From: an uncultured Acidimicrobiales bacterium
GTDB lineage: Bacteria; Actinomycetota; Acidimicrobiia; Acidimicrobiales; UBA10347
Length of the DNA: 64,000 nt
NCBI GenBank assembly: GCA_937991435.1
Contig: CALKPY010000007.1
Location: 1-64,000 of the forward strand
Direction: 5' to 3'
Under the pieces are notes generated by a model. The model was not told the origin of the DNA. It was given only the letters and a program-made list of their open reading frames with translations, and did no database searches. The position numbers and the translations under genes are program-made. Of this stretch, positions 9,590-18,266 are shown in pieces (the first letter of the stretch is position 1; each line of letters starts with the position of its first letter).

Positions 9590-9801
9590 CTTCGCACTCG
9601 CGCCGCTCAGTTCGGCTATGAACTCGGGTAGGCCTCAGGCACTCGTCGCATAGTCCGCCCGGTAGCTCTCCGAGCGGGTGCCGGTTCTGCGGGTAAAGGT
9701 GTGGTGCCGTGGGTGCAGTCATGCCAATAACACTACAGCACAAGCCCCGGATGTATGCGCTAACGCGCACTGTAGGTCGCGTTGTTACGTAGAAACGGAA
9801 G

Positions 9802-9827
9802 AAGCCCCGGCCTTTCGACTGGGGCTT
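9802..9827. terminator. Bidirectional hairpin AAGCCCC...GGGGCTT
   Basis: Between convergent genes ending at 9589 and 9847. Confidence 0.55.
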
Positions 9828-9846
9828 TCTCCTGATGACTGCTGCC

Positions 9847-10149
9847 TTATCGGCAGGCTTTGCGCATCTGGCGCTTTGCTTGGCGAAGCTTCGCCTTGTT
9901 CTTCTTGGTCTTCTTCTTACCTTGAAGCTTGGCGACCTTCTTGGTCTTCTTTGCACACTTGACGCTGATCTCGATGGCGTCGCCACCGTTGTCGATTTCG
10001 GTGATCTCGATGGCTTCTACGCCTTCGTCGATTTCGACTACTTCGATCAGCTCGGGGGTTGAAGCCTCTGCTGCCGGTGCGAGCGCTCCGAGGATTACTC
10101 CGAGTGCTACGAGTGTTGCGGTTACTGCTTTTGCGATCTTGTTGCTCAT
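9847..10149 (-). CDS. Secreted protein with acidic middle and very Lys-rich C-terminus
   Basis: Signal peptide MSNKIAKAVTATLVALGVILGALAPAAEA then EVVEIDEGVEAIEITEID... then KKTKKVAKLQGKKKTKKNKAKLRQAKRQMRKACR. Confidence 0.7.
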   Translation of the reverse strand: MSNKIAKAVTATLVALGVILGALAPAAEASTPELIEVVEIDEGVEAIEITEIDNGGDAIEISVKCAKKTKKVAKLQGKKKTKKNKAKLRQAKRQMRKACR

Positions 10150-10266
10150 TGTGGTGGTTCCTGTTCTTGGGGGGTTGTTGTTGCTTATGCTTATATCTAC
10201 GGCACGTTTTGCGAAAACCTTTAGGCCTAATTTCCTAATTCTTTTGGGCTGCGCTAACGTCCGGCT

Positions 10267-10740
10267 ATGGACCTAACACAAGATCTTCAGAACGTGCTCG
10301 GCGAGCACCTGCCACAGATGCAGGTCGACTACATCAAGAACCGACTCGAAGAGGCCGATCGTCTTGAACGGAAAGTCGAAAGCTTGCAGGCAGACGCCCG
10401 AGATTTGGCGGAGGAACTCTCCGAACACCGACAGCGAGACCAGCGCCAGCAGAACAAGATCGCCGAGCTTGAAACGATGGTCGACATGGATCTCGATTAC
10501 CGGGAAAGGTCTGTTCGGATCAGCCACGCTGAAGAGATCGTTCTGCTTCGCGAAGAGCACGCCATGAACCTCGGCGCCGAACTGAAAGACGTCGTGAGTC
10601 TTGTTTTCCAGAACAACAAGTACAAGCACCACCGGGCTGTGCCGATCGACGGCGGTGGGGTCGCGGTCGATCAGCACGGCTGCCCCCAGCACGGCATGCA
10701 AGGCCACGTTGAGATGGTCGATGAGGTTACCGAGGGGTGA
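10267..10740 (+). CDS. Coiled-coil protein
   Basis: Heptad-rich N-terminal half. Confidence 0.65.
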   Translation: MDLTQDLQNVLGEHLPQMQVDYIKNRLEEADRLERKVESLQADARDLAEELSEHRQRDQRQQNKIAELETMVDMDLDYRERSVRISHAEEIVLLREEHAMNLGAELKDVVSLVFQNNKYKHHRAVPIDGGGVAVDQHGCPQHGMQGHVEMVDEVTEG

Positions 10741-11007
10741 ACGATCTTGAAGACGTGCTCGACTGGCAGAACCAGTTCATCGGATCAGTAACAAACGATC
10801 AGCTCGATAACGCCGCCGTTCTCTTCATCCCGCCGATGGCCGACGAAGACGTGGACGGCTGGACGGCTTTGATGGAATGGCTTCGGCGCCGTTCCGAGAA
10901 GCGTGGCGTGTTGTTGCCTCTTGTTGTGGCTTCCGACGACCCGGACGATTTGTGGGCGTTACTGGATCAAGACGCTGCGGTTGAAGCAATGGCGTGCCGT
11001 GGTTGGG

Positions 11008-11397
11008 TCAGGTCGAGTAAACCCACAGCTGCTGACTGATCGCGTGAGGGTCGGTCCAGCATTCGCCGATTCCGTCGACGTGCACTAGGTCTCCAGCGGC
11101 CGCGGCCTGTTCTGCGGCGGCTTGCTTGCGGGCTTCCGTATCGATGGGTAGCCCGTCGTCGAGGTAGTCCGCTAACGTTGGGAGGTCTGCGTCCCAGTCG
11201 ACTGGTTCTAGTAGCCCGACGCCGTGCTCGTGAGCGATTTCTTCTGCCTCGTCGTACGAGTCGGCGCCGACAACGAGACGATACCCGAACTGTTCCCCGA
11301 ACGCGAACAGCTTGTCCTGTTCATGGCCGATGGCCGGTATCAGGTCTCCATCGATTCGGATCCGGGGTCCTTCCGGGATCTCTTTGTAGGCGGTCAT
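11008..11397 (-). CDS. Hypothetical protein
   Basis: 129-aa ORF overlapping next gene. Confidence 0.55.
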   Translation of the reverse strand: MTAYKEIPEGPRIRIDGDLIPAIGHEQDKLFAFGEQFGYRLVVGADSYDEAEEIAHEHGVGLLEPVDWDADLPTLADYLDDGLPIDTEARKQAAAEQAAAAGDLVHVDGIGECWTDPHAISQQLWVYST

Positions 11398-11834
11398 CGG
11401 ATGACCCGGAGGAAGTCGGTCTTAGGTCCGGCAATGTAGGCGTCGTCTCCGGTCCAGACTTTCTCGTCGTCGATGCGGACGGTGGCGGTCGCCCACACTT
11501 CGAAGGTGTCGCCGTCGATGCCGGAGGACATGACGATCTCGTCGCCGGTGTTGAGATCGTTTCGGGTGATCTCTTCGAGCTTGACGGTGTCGCCGTCGCT
11601 GTCGGACCAGTCGGCCATGACTGCGTCGATCATGATCGCCCCCAAGTAGGCTGCGACCGTGTCGACCGAGAAGTTGACTTCGTAGTCCATCTTCACGCAT
11701 ACGCTGTCGTCGCCGTATTTGATGGCTTCGTCGTATGCTTTTGCGAGGTCTTGCTTGTCGGGGAATCCGGGGCAGCCGCTGTCCCGGATATCCATTTCCA
11801 TCCGGTAGGCTGCTTCTTGTTTGGTTAGGGTCAT
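11394..11834 (-). CDS. Hypothetical protein
   Basis: 146-aa ORF with good codon bias. Confidence 0.6.
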   Translation of the reverse strand: MTLTKQEAAYRMEMDIRDSGCPGFPDKQDLAKAYDEAIKYGDDSVCVKMDYEVNFSVDTVAAYLGAIMIDAVMADWSDSDGDTVKLEEITRNDLNTGDEIVMSSGIDGDTFEVWATATVRIDDEKVWTGDDAYIAGPKTDFLRVIR

Positions 11835-11864
11835 ATCTATCTATCGGCCTTTCGTGCCGGTTCT

Positions 11865-12011
11865 TTAGGCTTGTGCCTGGGCTTCTTGTGCTTGGAGGCG
11901 GAGGCCCCGGTTGCGGAGGTTCTCAGCCTTGCGGATGAGGTCTGGCCGGTGGAGGTCGGCTGCCTCGCACATGAGGGCTTCTGCTTCTGCGATGATTTCC
12001 GTTGCGTTCAT
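11865..12011 (-). CDS. Small protein MNATEIIAEAEALMCEAADLHRP...
   Basis: Leaderless start at promoter-family ATG. Confidence 0.6.
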   Translation of the reverse strand: MNATEIIAEAEALMCEAADLHRPDLIRKAENLRNRGLRLQAQEAQAQA

Positions 12012-12046
12012 ATATATATTATCGACGTTTGTCGGGGAACCTTTAG
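12009..12046 (-). promoter_or_regulatory. Promoter family copy
   Basis: ctttag 12041-12046, N17, attatc 12018-12023. Confidence 0.85.
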
Positions 12047-12054
12047 CGAAACCC

Positions 12055-12516
12055 TCAGAAATTATTTGCAGCCCACACAGCCGGACGCCAGAACCCGCCA
12101 TCACAACGGAACACCACCGACGCCCAATCCAAGAACCGGGCACGATACGCGCCCGCCGCAGCAGGATGCTCAGACGCAGCAATAGCAGCCGCCAACACGT
12201 CACCCCCAACCACAGGAAGCGCACCATCATAAGGCGCGCCCCAAGACGCCGTGATAGCCCGACACGAAGCCTCCGGATCCTCAGACGCAACCAGACCCTC
12301 AGCGTCGATCGCAGCGTCCACCAGAAGGCGAGACAACTCGGGAACGATATCGTTCTCCCACTGCTCGACCAATGCCGCCTCGCGGTCAGCCGCCACCGGC
12401 GTATCAGCCAGCCAAGGATCGGGGGCAGGCGACAGAACCAGCGAACCCAGAAACAGGAACAGCGAACAAACCGCAAGAACCTGAACGAGACGCCAACCAA
12501 AATCAGCCGCGCTCAA
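12055..12516 (-). CDS. Membrane-anchored protein
   Basis: N-terminal TM LVQVLAVCSLFLFLGSLVLS. Confidence 0.55.
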   Translation of the reverse strand: MSAADFGWRLVQVLAVCSLFLFLGSLVLSPAPDPWLADTPVAADREAALVEQWENDIVPELSRLLVDAAIDAEGLVASEDPEASCRAITASWGAPYDGALPVVGGDVLAAAIAASEHPAAAGAYRARFLDWASVVFRCDGGFWRPAVWAANNF

Positions 12517-12764
12517 ACGCCGTAACCCCTTCAGCCATGGCCTTCGCCATCAGCTCAGCAGGATCAGCGACGGCCGAAACCGCAGATTGGGTAGCGAGCG
12601 TCGCATAGGCGTTCGCCAACCCAGCGCGGGCCGACATGACCGCCGACCTGAAATGAAGCGCGTCAGGACTTTCCGGGTTCTCTGCGATCGCCCTCTCTAG
12701 AACCTGAACGTCCGCAATGATCTTGTGCCCGAGATCGCGGACCATCTTCTCCATCGTCTCCCGG

Positions 12765-13478
12765 TCAGCCATGGAGGCCCGCCAACCGAATCTCGATCAG
12801 CATCTTGTTGATAGCGTCCCAGTCGGGTTCCGGCCGCAAATCAGATTCCATCGAATCGATCATCCTGATCCGGTCGGACATCCACATGACCACCTCGGCG
12901 TAATCTGCTTCTTCGAGTTCCCGGCAAACATTCACCTGCCAACCGGCAAGCTTTACTTCCAGTCGACCGGTCGCGAGCAGCTCCTCGCATTGCAGCATGA
13001 GCCGCACCATGTGCCGAACATACTTGCGGCCATCACCAAAGTTCTTGGTCGGCGGTTTCCCGTCCACTTCAAGGCGCTTAACCTGAGCGCGGCCGTAACC
13101 GACATACGCGTTCCGGCAAGCCTGCGACGTGATCGCGTCTCGATGCTGAAGAAGAACCCGGCCCTCCGGGGTCGTCTCGACATACAGTTCGTCCGGAAGC
13201 CATAGCAGTTCCACAATCGCCGGGTTGCCTTTCGCCATGAGCTTCACGGCCTTCGTGAGTTCATGCATCGAACAATCCGGGTCCTTCGTCACGACCGAAA
13301 GGCTCCGATCGTTCTCGGCGTTCGAACCGCCAACGCGAACCCAAGCCCGCTCGGGCGGGTAGGTGAACACGCCGACATAATCGGTATCAGATTCGGGTGT
13401 AGCGAGGCCGTAGGCCTGCGACCCGACGATCCCTTTGAGGATCGTGGTCTTGTCGTTCAGGTGTTCGATATCAATCAT
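12765..13478 (-). CDS. Nucleotidyltransferase (pol-beta superfamily)
   Basis: LKGIVGSQAYGLATPESDTDYVGVF = GSxxxG...SDxDxxG motif; start at MIDIEHL. Confidence 0.75.
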   Translation of the reverse strand: MIDIEHLNDKTTILKGIVGSQAYGLATPESDTDYVGVFTYPPERAWVRVGGSNAENDRSLSVVTKDPDCSMHELTKAVKLMAKGNPAIVELLWLPDELYVETTPEGRVLLQHRDAITSQACRNAYVGYGRAQVKRLEVDGKPPTKNFGDGRKYVRHMVRLMLQCEELLATGRLEVKLAGWQVNVCRELEEADYAEVVMWMSDRIRMIDSMESDLRPEPDWDAINKMLIEIRLAGLHG

Positions 13479-13675
13479 TCGGTTCCCATTCTCCGATGGA
13501 TGCCTCAACGGCAGCAGGTGGCGGTTCTGGCAAGACAATGTCGACGGTCGCCGATACTGCCGGTGGGCGGGGCAAGGTCAAGTTCAGTTCGACGCAGATC
13601 TCTCCGCCCCCGAGCGTGGATGGCTTCTTCTTCACGACTCTCATCCCTCCGGAGGAGGTGACGACCAGGAAGGCT

Positions 13676-13945
13676 TTAATTCGGCGTGGCGTCGACGGCA
13701 TGAACGACACTATAGCACTCGTCGGGGTGGCGGGCCAGAGCGAGCCGATCAGCCTGCGTCAACGAGACACCCGCAACCAGACGGGTCCGGGCCATGCGAG
13801 CTAAACCCATCCACGCAAGCTCCGCCCATTCGGCATCAACTTTCTTCAGGGCACGCCAACCGGCATCATCCCAACACGTCGGCTCAGTCAACCGAGACAG
13901 GCGCAGATACTCGGGATCGTCTCGATCCTTCTTCTTGCGACCCAT
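13676..13945 (-). CDS. Hypothetical protein (internal start MGRKKKDRDD)
   Basis: Codon bias; start choice uncertain. Confidence 0.5.
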   Translation of the reverse strand: MGRKKKDRDDPEYLRLSRLTEPTCWDDAGWRALKKVDAEWAELAWMGLARMARTRLVAGVSLTQADRLALARHPDECYSVVHAVDATPN

Positions 13946-14212
13946 ACGTCCACGGTACCAAAACGTCAGACAGGGAACCAAGACCGAAGCCCGGTTCCCT
14001 AATCTGATGAACCCTGCGTTTACGGAACCACCCTGAAGGCGCAGGAACCCTTGATCTTCTACTTCCCGGTTAGCGCCTCATCGAGCGCAAGACTGTTGCG
14101 ACGCTGCGACGCTGCGGCTTCTTTCAGCGCGTCGCGTCTCAGCTGCGCGGCCCGGAGGTTCGAAAGCTCTTTGGCGTCTTCGACCGAAAGGTCTTCGAAG
14201 GACATGGTGATA

Positions 14213-14608
14213 CTACCGGCCACAGAAACCACACTCGTCGTCGTCGTCGTCGTCGTCGTCCATGAACCAGCCTTGATTCGGGTCCGACTCGGGTTCTTCG
14301 TCGATCCACTCCCAAGGAGTGTCGGCGTCGCCGTGAATCAGGTTCGGCCAAACCGCGACAGCGGTTGGCTTATTCATGTCGATTCCGAGCATACGGTTCT
14401 CGTCGTCGCCCATCGCCGGGTCAGCAATTCCGTTCATCTCAGCGGCCAGAGCGTAGAAGTCCTTGCCTCCGAAGACTCCGTAGCCTTCGTAGTCGGTTTC
14501 GCACCAGCGGTTTCCTTTGTTGTCGATCATCACGACAGGACGCTTGTGTCCATCGTCAGAGCAGATCTGCTCGTCGTCGTTCTGAGCGAACCAGCTAAAC
14601 ATACCCAT
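14213..14608 (-). CDS. MGMFSW-family phage protein with C-terminal poly-Asp tract
   Basis: MGMFSWFAQNDDEQI...VVMIDNKGNRWCETDYEGYGVFGGKDFYALAAEMNG; recalled as a widespread phage protein. Confidence 0.65.
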   Translation of the reverse strand: MGMFSWFAQNDDEQICSDDGHKRPVVMIDNKGNRWCETDYEGYGVFGGKDFYALAAEMNGIADPAMGDDENRMLGIDMNKPTAVAVWPNLIHGDADTPWEWIDEEPESDPNQGWFMDDDDDDDDECGFCGR

Positions 14609-14621
14609 AGTTCTCGTTCTC

Positions 14622-15362
14622 CTAATGGTGTTGGGTGACTGTATTCGTGGGCTGCCGGGCTTGATCCCGGCGTGGCGGCCTGATTACCGATGCCCGTAAA
14701 ACGTGCTGAAAGATTCCGGCGGCTACCAACGGCCGGAATCTCTCAGGGTCTTTATCCTCCCCGTCGCCGGTGAGTCGAAGCGGTCTCGCTTGGTTCCTTC
14801 GTTGTACCTCTCCCAGCGCCTGCTGCGGCGCTGGTGTCAATGGCAGGCCGTCAGGCCCGAGAGTCGTGTACCGCCCTCCCCGAAGGGCTGGCGACGTGTG
14901 CGCTCTCTCCCCGCCTCTGCGGGTTTGTCTGGAGTGCAGGAAACTTGAGATCAAAGCTTCAGACACGCCGTACTGCTTAGCGAGATCTTTTTGAAGGATC
15001 CCCCCTTTAGCGTGCTTGACTCGAATTTCTTTCCGATCTGATTCCGTCAGTTTCGACGGGAACGGGTTAGCCACGACCACTCGGCCACGCTTCGCCTTAT
15101 CCCTCATGTTGTCGGCGTGAGTGCCGATTCGAAGGTGTTGCGGGTTGTAGCAGGTTGGTGTGTCGCACGAGTGCAGAATGTGGCGGCCTGACGGGATTGG
15201 ACCCTTAGCAAGTTCGTATGCTCGACGGTGGACTTTGAGCTTCCTGTTTTGGAAGGTTAGTTGTCCGTATCCGTCTGCGGTTGAACTGTAAGGCCAAATC
15301 CAGCAGTCGCTTGTCTGCCTCCGTGTTGACAACTCGGTGACTAGAAATTCGTGTGCTTTCAT
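14622..15362 (-). CDS. HNH homing-endonuclease-like protein; 3' third may be readthrough of structured RNA
   Basis: CWIWPYSSTADGYGQL...HRRAYELAKGPIPSGRHILHSCDTPTCYNPQHLRIGTHADNM HNH motif, C-terminal HTH DLAKQYGVSEALISS; SD AAGGAGGAAG. Confidence 0.75.
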   Translation of the reverse strand: MKAHEFLVTELSTRRQTSDCWIWPYSSTADGYGQLTFQNRKLKVHRRAYELAKGPIPSGRHILHSCDTPTCYNPQHLRIGTHADNMRDKAKRGRVVVANPFPSKLTESDRKEIRVKHAKGGILQKDLAKQYGVSEALISSFLHSRQTRRGGERAHTSPALRGGRYTTLGPDGLPLTPAPQQALGEVQRRNQARPLRLTGDGEDKDPERFRPLVAAGIFQHVLRASVIRPPRRDQARQPTNTVTQHH

Positions 15363-15548
15363 CTTCCTCCTTGTACCAGATGAAGCAGCCCGAAGGCGCT
15401 TGGATTACGTGAATGCTCAGCGTGTGAAGCTGTAGGGCTTAACCCTGCATCCGTCTTTCGATTCTATCGCTTCCTGCGAGACTCCCGGGCTAGATCCTTA
15501 CGGTTCCGGTGAGAGCGTCTTACTCGTCTCTATGGCTGCTATGTGCTT
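14690..15548 (-). ncRNA. Candidate structured RNA 'E', apparently interrupted by HNH gene
   Basis: Promoter-family start without ATG; 5' block GCACATAGC and CCGG-AACCGTAAGGATCTAGC-CCGG hairpin shared with region 24767-25490; further hairpins downstream of HNH. Confidence 0.55.
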
Positions 15549-15556
15549 GTATATAT

Positions 15557-15585
15557 ATTATCGGAGTTTAGGGGTGAACCTTTAG
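15557..15585 (-). promoter_or_regulatory. Promoter family copy, no adjacent ATG
   Basis: ctttag 15580-15585, N17, attatc 15557-15562. Confidence 0.85.
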
Positions 15586-15645
15586 CCAAACAAGCAAGAT
15601 GATCCGAATGGCCTACGACAGCCACCGTCCAGTAAAGTGCCGACC

Positions 15646-15984
15646 ATGACCAATGATTTCAAGTTCTTAGCTTCGCCGCAACACGGACACATCCGAGTCG
15701 AGATCTACGGCAACACATTCGACTTCGCTCGGACCGAAGCCCAAGAATTCGCCGCGAAGCTAGTCCAAGCAGCTCGACGGGAACTCACTCATGAAGCGAA
15801 GTACCGCGAGGTGCTCAAGGCGTTCACCGATCTCGGGCTGGGCGTCTCCTACGCCGAAGCGATGCCTCAAAGCCTCGTCGCCGACATTCTCGAAGACTAC
15901 TTCGAGTCCCAGCTCCAGGCGCCGAAGTCGGACTCGCTCGACCAGCTTCCCCAGTCCGCGACCGATCTTCTCGCCCGAGGCTAA
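15646..15984 (+). CDS. Hypothetical protein
   Basis: MTNDFKFLASPQHGHIRVEIYG...; TAAAGT -10 seven nt upstream of ATG. Confidence 0.65.
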   Translation: MTNDFKFLASPQHGHIRVEIYGNTFDFARTEAQEFAAKLVQAARRELTHEAKYREVLKAFTDLGLGVSYAEAMPQSLVADILEDYFESQLQAPKSDSLDQLPQSATDLLARG

Positions 15985-15993
15985 AACGACGAA

Positions 15994-16058
15994 AGCCCCA
16001 ACCCGGTTGGTTTCACGATGCCCTTGGATATTCGGGCTGTGGTACTGGGGTTGGGGCT
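15994..16058. terminator. Long hairpin AGCCCCAACCC...GGGGTTGGGGCT serving both strands
   Basis: Inverted repeat directly after CDS stop and at the distal end of ncRNA 'A'. Confidence 0.65.
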
Positions 16059-16915
16059 GAATCCGTCGGTCGCTACTCGCTCAGCGTTTACTCCGTCACC
16101 TTTCGGTTCTGGTCTGTCACTGAGGCCCTAGGCCTTTCATGCTGCAGCTCTTCCTCCGACTTTCACGGCGTGCACGTTCGATCCTCTCGACTGCGGTATC
16201 TATCCGAGTGAATCGCGGGCTACGTGGTTTGCAGCATTCAGGAACTTTCTTCCGGCGCTCGCTACACCTTGCTCCTCGCCTCACAGCCGCTGTGGTCCGT
16301 GCTCCGGCTCAACCCTCTAGGGGCTGATCGCTGTGATGTTTCTCAATCAAGATGAGCGCTTGATTCCGACCGAGGCATCATGACTCGATCCGGCTCATCT
16401 CCGCTATGACGGGCGGCAGCATTCCGGTGACTTGGAGGTGTAGCCACCTGCTAAGCGGTGGCCTTCCCTTCGTTCCTGTGTCTCTTCCAATGTTTTCACT
16501 CCCCTTGGATATTCGGGCAGTGGGTCGTATCTCTGTTTCACTCCGCTCGATTGCGGGTTGTGGGTAGGGGCTGCCTACCGAGACTGTTGGAGACTTGGTT
16601 ACCAGTAGCCGAGAGAGGTGCATTGTGGCCTCGATCGTGTCGGGCAGCGTGGCTCTCTCTACTGGTCAAGTTGGCCCCCGGCAGTTTCGGCATCCGGTAC
16701 CCTTCACGTGATAGACAACTTGGTTTTTCCCAGCAGTCAGGGGGGCGTTAGGGGAACCGGTGCTTAACCCTCGAATCGGGTGGTCATAAGGCCTGTAGTG
16801 CGCCCGTTCAGTTCCGCGGCATGTCTGCTGCTGGTGATCTTTATGTTGTGCTAGCCCTTTGCGGTGCTTGCCGGTATTTCTCCGGCAGTGGCCCTGATGA
16901 CTAAGCTATGTGGTT
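15994..16915 (-). ncRNA. Candidate large structured RNA 'A' (about 0.9 kb)
   Basis: Family promoter without ATG, no plausible CDS, many hairpins, internal repeat CCCTTGGATATTCGGGC, terminal hairpin. Confidence 0.6.
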
Positions 16916-16923
16916 ATATATAT

Positions 16924-16952
16924 ATTATCGCCCGTTTGGAGCGGTAACACAA
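16924..16952 (-). promoter_or_regulatory. Promoter family copy (TTGTGT-N17-GATAAT)
   Basis: attatc 16924-16929, acacaa 16947-16952. Confidence 0.75.
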
Positions 16953-17239
16953 TGGGTAATTTGGCCCATTTCGTAGAAGCCCGGAGTTTCGCTCTCCGCC
17001 ATCGTGAGGCTCTAGCCTCGGCTCCCGGCGCCAACCTCATCGTCTCAGATAAGGTTGACTTCCACAGGTTGTTCTCCTCTTCGAACGACGGGTCTAGGCG
17101 ACCAGTTAGCGTCCCGAGTGTCGCGCTCGGCTTGCCTGTGGCGTTCGTTCCGAACCGCAGCGCAATGATCGACAGATCCGCAGGTACCGCCTGCCTTTCC
17201 TCGTACACCATCTCTTGCTGTGATTCGTCAGATCTGATC

Positions 17240-17608
17240 CCCGCCCACCCAACCCCCGGGGGTTGTGCTTGGTGGCGGCGCTGATTGTCACGCCCGCTGG
17301 TTTGCGGTATGTGTGGTGCGAGTGAGTCACGCCCAAGCCGAAGCTTGTCTCTCCCAACCTCGCAGTCCCTCAGCCCGAGGGCTAAGAATCAGATCCTGTC
17401 GAACTCGCAAGCTCTCGCACCATCCCAGCCTGTGAGAGTGGCTCCCGTTCTCTTTCCCCCTACCTGTTACAGTGGCTCCGGAACTGTGGCTGCGCCGGTC
17501 CGGGTGGATTGAGTGGGTTTCGCTTGCGAAACTTTCTATGTTGTGTCTTCCGATTTGCGGTCCTTCTGTGAGTGGGCCTGAGCGGAAGCTCTATGTCCTT
17601 CTTGGTTA
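17240..17608 (-). ncRNA. Candidate structured RNA 'D'; 3' end uncertain, may extend to about 16960
   Basis: Family promoter without ATG; tandem CCTGTKASAGTGGCTCC repeats; 5' block similar to 'A'. Confidence 0.45.
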
Positions 17609-17615
17609 TGTATTT

Positions 17616-17644
17616 ATTATCGCCCGGAATGGTCAAAGAGTAAA
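17616..17644 (-). promoter_or_regulatory. Promoter family copy (TTTACT-N17-GATAAT)
   Basis: attatc 17616-17621. Confidence 0.7.
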
Positions 17645-17657
17645 TAGGCCATTCGAA

Positions 17658-17906
17658 TCATTCCAACGCCAACGACCAACCGGCCGGGATCGGATCACCA
17701 TCAGCATCCACCCACTCCACCAAACCCGAAGAGAAAAGCATCGAGTAAGCCACGAACGAATTCCCCGACGCGTCGACCGCGGCATACGCAGCGATCTGCA
17801 CATCCAACAGAGTAGCCGCAGGACCCGACGGCTCCGGATACAACTCGTCCAACGCACGCAGCAGCGCCGACTGATCGCCAACCCTCACCGGGCACCCGCA
17901 CCCCAC
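17658..17906 (-). CDS. Hypothetical protein
   Basis: 82-aa ORF downstream of 17885-18217. Confidence 0.5.
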   Translation of the reverse strand: MGCGCPVRVGDQSALLRALDELYPEPSGPAATLLDVQIAAYAAVDASGNSFVAYSMLFSSGLVEWVDADGDPIPAGWSLALE

Positions 17907-18217
17907 ACGCCCTCAATATTCGCCCGATCAGACATCTCCCGATACTGACGCAACATTGACGCCGACTGCTCCCGCACCTTCTCCAACCGGATCGGAGGAC
18001 GGTCATCCCACAGAAACTGGGCCTCCTCCGCCAAGCCCCGCACCACCTGCTCATCCCAGTCCGAACCGGCGGCCTCAATCAGCGACACCAACTTATTCAA
18101 CAACTCGCCCTCAACCACGTGAGGACTCTTCACTAACGACACAACAGAATCAGCCATGCCGCACCCTACCCCAAAACCAGAAAGAGGACCGGGGTCGGCG
18201 ACCGGCCCTCTTTCCAT
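17885..18217 (-). CDS. Hypothetical protein
   Basis: 110-aa ORF; start choice uncertain. Confidence 0.5.
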   Translation of the reverse strand: MERGPVADPGPLSGFGVGCGMADSVVSLVKSPHVVEGELLNKLVSLIEAAGSDWDEQVVRGLAEEAQFLWDDRPPIRLEKVREQSASMLRQYREMSDRANIEGVWGAGAR

Positions 18218-18266
18218 TGTGGTGTTAAGTCAATGCGGAGAACGAATCCCATCGACCAACCACGTT

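Noticed and set aside
16906-17211. 101-aa minus-strand ORF MVYEERQAVPADL...
   Set aside because: Runs into the promoter (GDNIYIT = GGCGATAATATATATATA) and across hairpins; could be real but coding support is weak, not called.
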